Part shown: one piece after another, positions 6,632-13,517 of the stretch
How positions within the stretch are numbered: the first letter of the stretch is position 1
How the letters are laid out: each line of letters begins with the position of its first letter
From: Bacillota bacterium
GTDB taxonomy: Bacteria; Bacillota_A; Clostridia; Lachnospirales; Lachnospiraceae
Assembly (NCBI GenBank): GCA_023443925.1
Contig: JAEZSL010000094.1
Span: forward strand, 1 to 22,689
Direction: 5' to 3'
Length of the DNA: 22,689 bases
Position numbers and translations under genes: made by a program
The notes under the pieces: model-generated
The model's database searches: none
What the model was told of the DNA's origin: nothing
The model's input: the letters and a program-made list of their open reading frames with translations, nothing else

Positions 6632-7645
6632 TTATCTGCGGTCTAACAGAGCTTCTATTTCCTTGTTTATTACTTCCGGATTAAACCAGTGAACGGCATG
6701 TCCTGAACCTTCAACCACGATCTGTTTACTGTCGGTTGACCATTTCAACAGATTTAATTGATTTTCCTTACTTTCCGGATAATTATTCAGCTCTTCCGAA
6801 GTAATAATTCTAAGGGGTATATCACCGATATCTCTATGAGATAGAACGGTATAAGCATTTTTCTCTTTATTGATACCCTCGTCCACCTGGTTACGGTTAT
6901 TGAAGGTTCTTAAGAACATTGCCGCATCAAGCTCCTTTAATTGCCGGGATGCTTGTGCCATACCATTTCTTCCTTTTGACATTGGAGTGGATGAATAAGG
7001 GTACGCGGTATGAAATAGCAATCTGGTAATGCCGGTTTTATTCAAAAGAGAAATTGATTTTTTAAACATCCTGGTCCGCGCATAGGCAAAGGCGGAGGGT
7101 TTTGGCATATTTGTGTACATATCGGGATTCGAACCATCAATTAAAACAACAGCTTCGACCTCCTCTTTATAGAGCTGGGCAAAGCGGAGTGCCTCCAGGC
7201 CGGCTATAGAATGTGCTACATATATGTAAGGAGGCTTTTCTCCAGCCTGAACTAAAAGTGCATGAATTTCTTCCGTTAGGGTATCAATATCTCTTGGGGT
7301 ACCGGCAGTATCGCTCCAGCCATAGCCCGGCCGGTCGTATACCGCAACTCTTGTTTGTTTTGCTATTTCACTATACAATGGGTAGAAGTCGACGTAGCCG
7401 GTGGGCATTTGATAACCAACACCAAAAATTACGGTTTTATCCCCGTTTCCTTCCGACCAGATATGCATCTTATGTCCATTTATCTGAATTAACTTACCAA
7501 CCGGTTGATATTTTTCCGAGTCAATGTGCTCGCTTATTTGTTCATAGATAATTCCTGCCAGCAGCAGTATCAAGATAGAAAACAAAATTTTAAAGCTTAA
7601 TTTTACCGGCTTTTTCTTTTTATCGGATTTAATAGATAAATTCAT
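6632..7645 (-). CDS. Membrane-anchored alpha/beta hydrolase
   Basis: A 337-residue alpha/beta-fold hydrolase. A Lys-rich N-terminus (KSDKKKKPVK) and a hydrophobic segment at about 17-35 suggest a signal anchor with the enzyme outside the membrane. The fold is seen in VIFGVGY (oxyanion loop region), AVYDRPGYGWSD at 101-112, the nucleophile elbow at 143-150 (VAHSIAGL, Ser146), VVLIDGS, and the C-terminal GSGHAVHW with catalytic His316. The elbow reads A-H-S-I-A-G rather than the usual G-x-S-x-G. The acidic residue of the triad is not certain. Such enzymes include esterases, lipases and prolyl-iminopeptidase-like hydrolases, and the substrate is unknown. The ATG at 7645 has GAGG about 10 nt upstream. 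It is a monocistronic-looking minus-strand gene, 52 bp after the SEDS gene, and may be read from the PadR operon. Confidence 0.85.
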   Translation of the reverse strand: MNLSIKSDKKKKPVKLSFKILFSILILLLAGIIYEQISEHIDSEKYQPVGKLIQINGHKMHIWSEGNGDKTVIFGVGYQMPTGYVDFYPLYSEIAKQTRVAVYDRPGYGWSDTAGTPRDIDTLTEEIHALLVQAGEKPPYIYVAHSIAGLEALRFAQLYKEEVEAVVLIDGSNPDMYTNMPKPSAFAYARTRMFKKSISLLNKTGITRLLFHTAYPYSSTPMSKGRNGMAQASRQLKELDAAMFLRTFNNRNQVDEGINKEKNAYTVLSHRDIGDIPLRIITSEELNNYPESKENQLNLLKWSTDSKQIVVEGSGHAVHWFNPEVINKEIEALLDRR

Positions 7646-7697
7646 ACTATAATAACCTCACATGATCTCATTATGTATTCTTAACGCATCAATATTT

Positions 7698-8975
7698 CTA
7701 ATCAGCAGCTGTCGGATTATAGTTTTGCAGCTCTTTTTCTCCCCTTATTTGTGTGCCTGACAACCAGTTATTCCTTCGCCACACGGACAGCAGGAGTCCT
7801 GCCAGAGCCATATTTGCAATAAAGCCTGTACCGCCGTAGGATACGAAGGGCATTCCCATTCCTGTAATGGATATTAATTTAAAATTAAGCAAAGTATTAA
7901 GAATAAATTGCGCCGACAAAGAGGTACAGGCGGAAAGAGACAGTAAAAACCCATAATTGTTTTTTATCTTTTTAGAGGTTATAAACATCCGGATTATAAA
8001 TAATAGGATTGCTGCCGTCAGTGTAACCGCACCTGCCCAGCCAAGTATAAAAGTAATGTTGATGAATGCATAATCCGTTGTAATAGACTGCATAGATTTC
8101 TTTAATCCGTTGCCGTTACCGCTGGTTACCGGGTTTAAATAACCAATCCATTGCGAAAGGGTAATTCCGCTATCCGTCGTAACCTGCTTTGCCGGTATGG
8201 CAAAACAGACATAGGTTAAAAATGCAGAACCTGACAAACCGAGCCAGGTTAATATCTGGACTATTTTGTTACCGCCAAAATAATTTTTTACAACGGCAGT
8301 CATAACCAATACGGTATAGGTTATAGCCAGAACGGCCATGCCGCTGATATTGCCGGTTAGTAGCATTGCAATATATGAGAATACTCCCAGGAAACCTGAT
8401 TTAAGAATGGCATAAATCCCCTGCCCCTTATACCTTTCAATAAGGCCCGTAAAGGATAGTATAAACATGGCAACGGCATAATCTGTTGAAAGTGCAATTC
8501 CTGCAAATCTTAAAAACACCCGTCCGTCGGCATAATCACCTGAAATTAATGAAATACAGAGTAAAGTCATTGTAACAAAGTAAATTAATAATGAATATTT
8601 TTTGAATTTTGTATAATCAAAAAAATAAATATAAACCATCACCAGAAAACCAGCTGCGACAAATGTCAGGTGCCTTGAAAGGATAACAGAAGAATAGCCC
8701 TTATAACTACTTCCATAGAGGCCCATCCCGCCGATTAATGTGATAAGTGCAATAAGTCCAATAATGGACCACTCCGTTTTCGGTTTATGCTGTTTGTTCA
8801 GATTTTCGCCAATTAAAAGACTGCTGCCCATATTTAATATTGCCTTATCAACGCCGATTTCTTTGGAAGTTTCTAAAATATGTTCGGATAACTCGACACG
8901 GATTTCATTATGTGCCTCCCTGTATTTAATGTGGCTGCATACCTCATCTAAAAAGTTTGTTATTTTCTCATTCAT
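7698..8975 (-). CDS. SEDS (FtsW/RodA/SpoVE) family protein with extra N-terminal domain
   Basis: A 425-residue polytopic membrane protein. Residues 1-65 are soluble and charged, resembling the helical 'permease prefix' (HAAS/DUF1700-like) domain often encoded next to PadR regulators. From about 70 there are roughly ten hydrophobic segments. The SEDS signature GMPFVSYGGTGFIANMALAG lies at 372-391. Asp301 in ITTDYAFINITFILGWAGA aligns with the catalytic Asp of RodA/FtsW (canonical TDFIFAVIxEELG), although the Glu residues after it are replaced. SEDS proteins polymerise lipid II into glycan strands, usually with a class B PBP partner; none is nearby. Activity is plausible but not certain. The start ATG at 8975 overlaps the PadR gene by 8 bp, indicating translational coupling. 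Confidence 0.85.
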   Translation of the reverse strand: MNEKITNFLDEVCSHIKYREAHNEIRVELSEHILETSKEIGVDKAILNMGSSLLIGENLNKQHKPKTEWSIIGLIALITLIGGMGLYGSSYKGYSSVILSRHLTFVAAGFLVMVYIYFFDYTKFKKYSLLIYFVTMTLLCISLISGDYADGRVFLRFAGIALSTDYAVAMFILSFTGLIERYKGQGIYAILKSGFLGVFSYIAMLLTGNISGMAVLAITYTVLVMTAVVKNYFGGNKIVQILTWLGLSGSAFLTYVCFAIPAKQVTTDSGITLSQWIGYLNPVTSGNGNGLKKSMQSITTDYAFINITFILGWAGAVTLTAAILLFIIRMFITSKKIKNNYGFLLSLSACTSLSAQFILNTLLNFKLISITGMGMPFVSYGGTGFIANMALAGLLLSVWRRNNWLSGTQIRGEKELQNYNPTAAD

Positions 8976-9306
8976 AGCAGGCCTCTCCTATTACCTTATT
9001 TACGGCACTGCTATAAATACTCCACTCCTTTTTCTTATCCTCCAGTAATTTTATACCGGTTTTTGTAATTTGATAATATTTACGCTTACGGCCTGATTCG
9101 GCATCCACCCAATATGCCTTTATATAATTGCTGTTTTCCAGTGAATGTAAGAGTGGGTAGAGCGTTCCTTCTTTTAAATCAAAGGTTCCGTCCGAATAAG
9201 CTTTGAGTTCTGCGGTAATTTTGTACCCATACATTTCTTCTTTTTTGAGCAAGCTTAAAATAAGCATTGTAGTACTGCCTTTTAGTAATTCCTTATCGAC
9301 TTTCAT
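8968..9306 (-). CDS. PadR family transcriptional regulator
   Basis: A 112-residue PadR regulator from the ATG at 9306, which has GGAGG 5 nt upstream. A TTG at 9318 would add four residues but overlaps this ribosome binding site, so I reject it. The winged helix spans about residues 5-85: LLKGSTTMLILSLLKK, MYGYKITAELKAYS, then LKEGTLYPLLHSLENSNYI and the wing GRKRKYYQIT, all typical. The short C-terminal helix serves dimerisation. PadR proteins are mostly repressors of an adjacent membrane-protein gene. Here the stop overlaps the start of the SEDS-family gene by 8 bp, and a nested palindrome lies directly upstream, so it probably represses its own operon. The inducer is unknown. Confidence 0.93.
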   Translation of the reverse strand: MKVDKELLKGSTTMLILSLLKKEEMYGYKITAELKAYSDGTFDLKEGTLYPLLHSLENSNYIKAYWVDAESGRKRKYYQITKTGIKLLEDKKKEWSIYSSAVNKVIGEACYE

Positions 9307-9318
9307 AATTTCCTCCAA

Positions 9319-9352
9319 TACCTAGATTTAATACATATCGTATATCTAGGTA
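9319..9352 (-). promoter_or_regulatory. Nested palindrome, probable PadR operator
   Basis: TACCTAGAT (9319-9327) and ATCTAGGTA (9344-9352) are a perfect 9-bp inverted repeat. Inside, ATAC (9331-9334) mirrors GTAT (9340-9343) around ATATC. It begins 13 bp upstream of the PadR start codon. A TTGACA -35-like box lies further upstream (9383-9378 on the minus strand), with no clear -10 at 17 bp. The position fits autorepression. Confidence 0.65.
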
Positions 9353-9426
9353 TAGGTTTAACAAAAAAAATACATTTTGTCAATAACTGTTTAAAATAAA
9401 TATAGAAAAATTATTAAATTTAATAG

Positions 9427-9455
9427 TTGCAAATTAATATTATAGGTGTTATATT
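9427..9455 (+). promoter_or_regulatory. Putative promoter of clpB
   Basis: TTGCAA (9427-9432), a 17-bp spacer and TATATT (9450-9455) resemble a vegetative promoter about 80 bp before the clpB start. No CIRCE (TTAGCACTC-N9-GAGTGCTAA) and no CtsR heptad repeat is visible around it. Confidence 0.45.
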
Positions 9456-9533
9456 AGTTATAGAACAAATGGGAAATTATAATTAAGCTCTACTATTATT
9501 TATATAAGCGAACAGGAAAGGCTGGTGCAAAAT

Positions 9534-12116
9534 ATGAACATTAATAAATTTACGCAGAAATCTATGCAAGTAGTGCAGAACTGCGAAAAAATTGCTTTTG
9601 ATTACGGACATCAGGAAATAGACCAGGAGCATCTGTTTTACAGTCTGATTACGGTGGAAGACAGTCTGATTCAGAAATTATTAAAAAAAATGGATATTAC
9701 CATGGAGGTCTTAAACGCACAGGTGGAAGGTCTTTTAAATAAGAGACCGAAAGTATCCGGAGGGCAGGCTTATATCAGCAATGATTTAAACAAAGTATTG
9801 ATTTATGCGGAGAACGAAGCCGGACAGATGGGGGATGAATATGTATCGGTGGAACATCTCTTCTTAAGTCTGTTAAAACAGCCAAACCGGAATCTAAAGG
9901 AGCTGTTCCGGGATTTTCGTATTACCCGGGATGAGTTTTTACAGGCGCTTCAGACTGTCCGGGGAAACCAGAAAGTCACCAGTGATAATCCGGAGGCAAC
10001 CTATGATACCCTGGAGAAATACGGATCTGACCTGGTGGAACGGGCAAAAGCCCAGAAACTGGACCCGGTTATCGGCAGGGATTCCGAAATCCGGAATGTC
10101 ATCCGCATTCTGTCCCGGAAAACAAAAAACAATCCGGTATTAATCGGAGAACCGGGTGTAGGTAAAACCGCCGTGGTAGAAGGACTGGCCCAGAGAATTG
10201 TAAGAGGGGACGTGCCGGAAGCCTTAAAAGAGAAGAAGATCTTTTCTCTGGATATGGGAGCCCTGGTTGCAGGCGCCAAGTACCGGGGAGAGTTTGAAGA
10301 GAGATTAAAGGCGGTACTGGAGGAAGTGAAAAACAGTGATGGACAGATTATCCTCTTTATCGACGAACTCCATACCATCGTAGGAGCCGGCAAGACGGAT
10401 GGGGCCATGGATGCCGGCAATATGCTAAAACCCATGTTAGCCAGAGGGGAATTGCATTGCATTGGTGCCACGACTTTGAATGAATACCGCATGTATATTG
10501 AAAAGGATGCCGCACTGGAGCGCCGCTTCCAGCCGGTTATGGTGGATGAGCCCACCGTTGAAGATACCATATCCATACTCAGGGGATTAAAAGACCGCTA
10601 TGAAGTGTTCCACGGAGTTAAGATAACAGACGCAGCCCTGGTATCCGCCGCGGTTTTGTCAAACCGATATATTTCCGACCGCTTCCTGCCGGATAAAGCC
10701 ATTGACCTGGTAGATGAAGCCTGCGCCTTAATCAAAACGGAGCTGGATTCCATGCCTACGGAACTGGATGATATTCAAAGGCGTATAATGCAGATGGAGA
10801 TAGAGGAAGCTGCATTAAAGAAAGAAACCGACCGGTTAAGCGGGGAACGTCTGGAGGACTTAAGAAAAGAACTGGCAGAACAAAGAGAAATCTTTGCGCA
10901 GGGAAAAGCAAAATGGGACGATGAAAAGTCAGCGGTGGAAAAAGTCCAGAAATTAAGAGAAGAACTGGAAGCATTGAATAACGAGATAGAAATTGCAGAA
11001 CGCAATTATGACCTGAATAAAGCCGCCGAATTAAAATACGGTAAACTTCCGACCCTGACCAGAGAGCTGGCAGCGGAGGAAGACAAAGTCAGGAAAGAAG
11101 CACATACCCTGGTTCATGAAAATGTAAGCGAAGAGGAAATTGCCAGGATTGTATCAAGGTGGACCGGCATTCCGGTAGCCAAACTGACAGAAAGCGAACG
11201 GAACAAGACCCTGCATCTGGATGTGGAACTTCACAAACGGGTTATCGGTCAGGAAGAAGGAGTTAGTAAAGTATCCGATGCCATTCTCCGTTCCAAAGCT
11301 GGGATAAAGGATCCTGCAAAACCAATTGGTTCCTTCCTGTTTTTAGGACCCACCGGAGTAGGTAAAACAGAGCTGGCTAAGGCGCTTGCAGCCTCATTAT
11401 TTGACAATGAGCAGAATATGGTCCGGATTGATATGAGTGAGTATATGGAGAAATATTCGGTATCCAGATTAATCGGTGCACCTCCGGGATATGTTGGTTA
11501 TGAGGAAGGCGGGCAATTAACGGAGGCGGTAAGAAGAAAACCTTATTCCGTAGTGCTCTTTGATGAGATCGAAAAAGCACACCCGGATGTATTTAATGTA
11601 CTGTTACAGGTGCTGGATGACGGACGGATTACGGATTCCCAGGGAAGAACCGTGGATTTTAAGAATACCATACTGATTATGACCTCCAATATTGGTTCTG
11701 CCTATCTGCTGGAGGGAATTCAGGCTGACGGCAATATATCACAGAGCTGTGAAACCCTGGTGATGAATGACTTAAGAAATCATTTCCGGCCGGAATTCTT
11801 AAACCGTCTGGATGAAATTATTCTCTTTAAACCACTTTCCAAGGGGAATATCGGGGATATTATCGAACTGCTTATCGCAGACTTAAACCGCCGGTTATCG
11901 GATAAAGAAATAACCATAGAATTAACCGGAGCTGCTAAAAATTTTGTCATCGAACAGGCATATGATCCCGTATACGGTGCAAGGCCATTAAAAAGATACC
12001 TGCAAAAGCATGTAGAAACTTTAAGTGCCAGGTTGATCCTTGGCAATGAGGTCCGTGAGCAGGATACCATTTTAATCGATGTGGCAGATAATAAACTGAC
12101 AGCAAGTATAAAATAA
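9534..12116 (+). CDS. clpB: ATP-dependent disaggregase ClpB (Hsp100)
   Basis: An 860-residue ClpB, the normal length for the family. It extracts and refolds aggregated proteins together with DnaK/DnaJ/GrpE. Order of parts: Clp N-domain (1-145, [15 protein letters not shown]), first AAA+ module with Walker A GEPGVGKT at 205-212 and Walker B IDE around Asp277-Glu278, the M-domain coiled coil (about 400-520, rich in Glu/Lys/Leu heptads), second AAA+ module with GPTGVGKT at 605-612 and LFDEIEKAH around Asp677-Glu678, and a C-terminal D2 small domain with [10 protein letters not shown]. The M-domain separates it from ClpC, and the ClpX/ClpP tripeptide loop is absent. The ATG at 9534 gives the family-typical start; a GTG at 9525 would add three residues and is closer to AGGAAAGG, so the choice is not absolute. 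Confidence 0.97.
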   Translation: MNINKFTQKSMQVVQNCEKIAFDYGHQEIDQEHLFYSLITVEDSLIQKLLKKMDITMEVLNAQVEGLLNKRPKVSGGQAYISNDLNKVLIYAENEAGQMGDEYVSVEHLFLSLLKQPNRNLKELFRDFRITRDEFLQALQTVRGNQKVTSDNPEATYDTLEKYGSDLVERAKAQKLDPVIGRDSEIRNVIRILSRKTKNNPVLIGEPGVGKTAVVEGLAQRIVRGDVPEALKEKKIFSLDMGALVAGAKYRGEFEERLKAVLEEVKNSDGQIILFIDELHTIVGAGKTDGAMDAGNMLKPMLARGELHCIGATTLNEYRMYIEKDAALERRFQPVMVDEPTVEDTISILRGLKDRYEVFHGVKITDAALVSAAVLSNRYISDRFLPDKAIDLVDEACALIKTELDSMPTELDDIQRRIMQMEIEEAALKKETDRLSGERLEDLRKELAEQREIFAQGKAKWDDEKSAVEKVQKLREELEALNNEIEIAERNYDLNKAAELKYGKLPTLTRELAAEEDKVRKEAHTLVHENVSEEEIARIVSRWTGIPVAKLTESERNKTLHLDVELHKRVIGQEEGVSKVSDAILRSKAGIKDPAKPIGSFLFLGPTGVGKTELAKALAASLFDNEQNMVRIDMSEYMEKYSVSRLIGAPPGYVGYEEGGQLTEAVRRKPYSVVLFDEIEKAHPDVFNVLLQVLDDGRITDSQGRTVDFKNTILIMTSNIGSAYLLEGIQADGNISQSCETLVMNDLRNHFRPEFLNRLDEIILFKPLSKGNIGDIIELLIADLNRRLSDKEITIELTGAAKNFVIEQAYDPVYGARPLKRYLQKHVETLSARLILGNEVREQDTILIDVADNKLTASIK

Positions 12117-12143
12117 TAAAGTATAGGTTAATAAAGTATAAGT
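12114..12143 (+). repeat. Two 15-bp direct repeats overlapping the clpB stop
   Basis: TAATAAAGTATAGGT (12114-12128) and TAATAAAGTATAAGT (12129-12143) are adjacent, differing at one base, and are followed by a partial third TAATATAAG. The first unit contains the clpB stop codon. Confidence 0.7.
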
Positions 12144-12213
12144 TAATATAAGATCATCATAACAGTCCTTAACAATGAGGCGTCATAGATATCTGTTAAA
12201 TAACAGGCATTTG

Positions 12214-12251
12214 CGGCTGCCATATAAATTTCTACATTCATATGGCAGCCG
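12214..12251 (+). terminator. Hairpin downstream of clpB
   Basis: CGGCTGCCATAT (12214-12225) and ATATGGCAGCCG (12240-12251) form a perfect 12-bp stem with a 14-nt loop, about 100 bp after clpB. The following GAGTGGAATTCC is not a U-run, so this is a transcript-ending or stabilising hairpin of uncertain efficiency. The rest of 12117-12397 holds a small CTGTTA/TAACAG dyad (12193-12206) and the leader of the next gene. Confidence 0.5.
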
Positions 12252-12347
12252 GAGTGGAATTCCAAAAACATTTCCCCGGTTTCCTGCTGAGCTGATATAG
12301 GTTTTATGTTGTATTATTTTTCCCGTGCATTTTTATAAAGAATACGA

Positions 12348-12353
12348 TATAAT
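12348..12353 (+). promoter_or_regulatory. Consensus -10 box upstream of the DHH gene
   Basis: TATAAT lies 45 bp before the start codon. No good -35 is found 16-18 bp upstream (CGTGCAT region), so this is only a tentative promoter. Confidence 0.35.
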
Positions 12354-12397
12354 ACCTATGAACCCGTTCCCATTGTACTGTATGAGGTGCTTCAGTT

Positions 12398-13366
12398 ATG
12401 ACAAAGTTAGATAAACTAATTCACATAATTACAAAAGAGCATGTTTATATTCAGATGCATAATTATCCGGATCAGGATGCACTGGCATCGGCCTTCGGTT
12501 TACAGTATTTATTAAACTACAGGGGCATAACGTCTACTATCTGTTATGACGGGCAGACGGATAAGCATAATACCCTTAAGATGATAGAACTTCTTCACAT
12601 TGAAATATATAATAACAGTGAATTTATAATGGATAAAGAAGATGAGATTATACTGGTGGACGGACAGATGGGTAACGTCAATATGGTGAATTTTATCGGA
12701 AAAAAAGTTGCCTGTATTGATCACCATCCCATGCAGGAAATTACGAAGTACCGTTTCTATGATATACGGAGCCAGGTCGGAGCCTGTGCCTCTATAATAG
12801 CCGCGTATTTTATAGACAATTCGATTGAGATTCCGGTAGAGATAGCAACGGCACTGGCATATGGTATTAAAATAGATACTGCGAATTTAACCAGAAGGGC
12901 AGTGGAGCTGGATATTGATATGTTCTGCCACCTTTATAAAATGGCAGATAAGGAATTATTATCGAGTTTTGAAAACAGCAGTCTTAGGAGAAATGATCTT
13001 CTGGCCTATCAGGAGGCGATTTCAAATCTCAGGCTCCATGGCAGAATTGGTATAGCTAAAATCGGCGACGACTGCTCAGAGGCCATAATAGGCAGTATCT
13101 CGGATTTCTTAATGAACCTGTCGGAAGTGGATTTTACCTTGGTTTATTCTTACCGGGTAGGAGGGCTTAAGTTCTCGGTACGAAGTGAATCAAAGACTGT
13201 GGATGCAGGTAAAGTAATTAAGGAAGCTTTACTTGGGATTGGCGACGGCGGCGGGCATGCCACTATGGCGGCAGGTTTTCTGCCGGGTCTTAATACAGAA
13301 GAAGAAATTAAAGAAATGGGCCGCCTGGTAGAGCAAAGGGTAATTGAACTGGTCATGAACAGCTAG
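12398..13366 (+). CDS. DHH/DHHA1 family phosphoesterase (NrnA-like)
   Basis: A 322-residue two-domain phosphoesterase. The DHH domain carries the metal-binding motifs in order: HNYPDQDALAS (His21, Asp25, Asp27), LVDGQ (Asp88), IDHHP (Asp108-His109-His110) and GIKIDT (Asp160). The C-terminal DHHA1 domain has the substrate-binding GDGGGHATMAAGF at 282-294. This layout matches NrnA-type enzymes, which degrade nano-RNA and 3'-phosphoadenosine 5'-phosphate (pAp), and cyclic-dinucleotide-cleaving relatives. There are no PAS, GGDEF or membrane segments, so it is not a GdpP. The variant HNYPDQD in place of the usual HxxPDxD spacing keeps all ligands. The ATG at 12398 has GAGGTG 8 nt upstream. It stands alone between clpB and the sugar locus; the exact substrate is open. 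Confidence 0.88.
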   Translation: MTKLDKLIHIITKEHVYIQMHNYPDQDALASAFGLQYLLNYRGITSTICYDGQTDKHNTLKMIELLHIEIYNNSEFIMDKEDEIILVDGQMGNVNMVNFIGKKVACIDHHPMQEITKYRFYDIRSQVGACASIIAAYFIDNSIEIPVEIATALAYGIKIDTANLTRRAVELDIDMFCHLYKMADKELLSSFENSSLRRNDLLAYQEAISNLRLHGRIGIAKIGDDCSEAIIGSISDFLMNLSEVDFTLVYSYRVGGLKFSVRSESKTVDAGKVIKEALLGIGDGGGHATMAAGFLPGLNTEEEIKEMGRLVEQRVIELVMNS

Positions 13367-13405
13367 TTTAGTTTACCCTTTTTTCAGTTCCAATAACAAA
13401 AATCC

Positions 13406-13458
13406 AACAAAAGTGTACCGATATACATAACAAAAAGATACTGAAAGTGTTCTATACT
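13406..13458 (+). promoter_or_regulatory. Tandem direct-repeat operator and promoter of the glycoside hydrolase gene
   Basis: Two repeats, AACAAAAGTGTACCGA (13406-13421) and AACAAAAAGATACTGA (13429-13444), begin 23 bp apart. A -10 box TATACT (13453-13458) starts 24 bp after the second repeat start, so that repeat covers the -35 position, where no good -35 hexamer exists. A weaker AACAAAAAT match also lies at 13395. The same design occurs at 19180-19232. I infer an activator-dependent promoter bound by the AraC-type response regulator encoded at 15730-17298. Confidence 0.62.
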
Positions 13459-13473
13459 GTTAATAAATATAAA

Positions 13474-13488
13474 ATAACGCTTCGTTAT
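13474..13488 (+). other. Small hairpin in the glycoside hydrolase leader
   Basis: ATAACG (13474-13479) and CGTTAT (13483-13488) form a perfect 6-bp stem with a CTT loop, between the proposed promoter and the ribosome binding site GGAG (13505-13508). It may stabilise the mRNA 5' end. Confidence 0.35.
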
Positions 13489-13517
13489 GATATAAAATAA
13501 AACAGGAGTATGTGACC

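Noticed and set aside
9307..9318. TTG start for PadR at 9318
   Set aside because: It overlaps the GGAGG that is ideally placed for the ATG at 9306, and PadR proteins normally begin at the latter position.
10001..10576. Long antisense open frame within clpB
   Set aside because: It lies opposite highly conserved AAA+ sequence, has Ser/Pro-rich composition typical of a shadow frame, and has no ribosome binding site or recognisable domain.
12117..12397. Small gene or RNA between clpB and the DHH gene
   Set aside because: No ORF with a ribosome binding site and no promoter-terminator pair; only hairpins and short repeats are seen.
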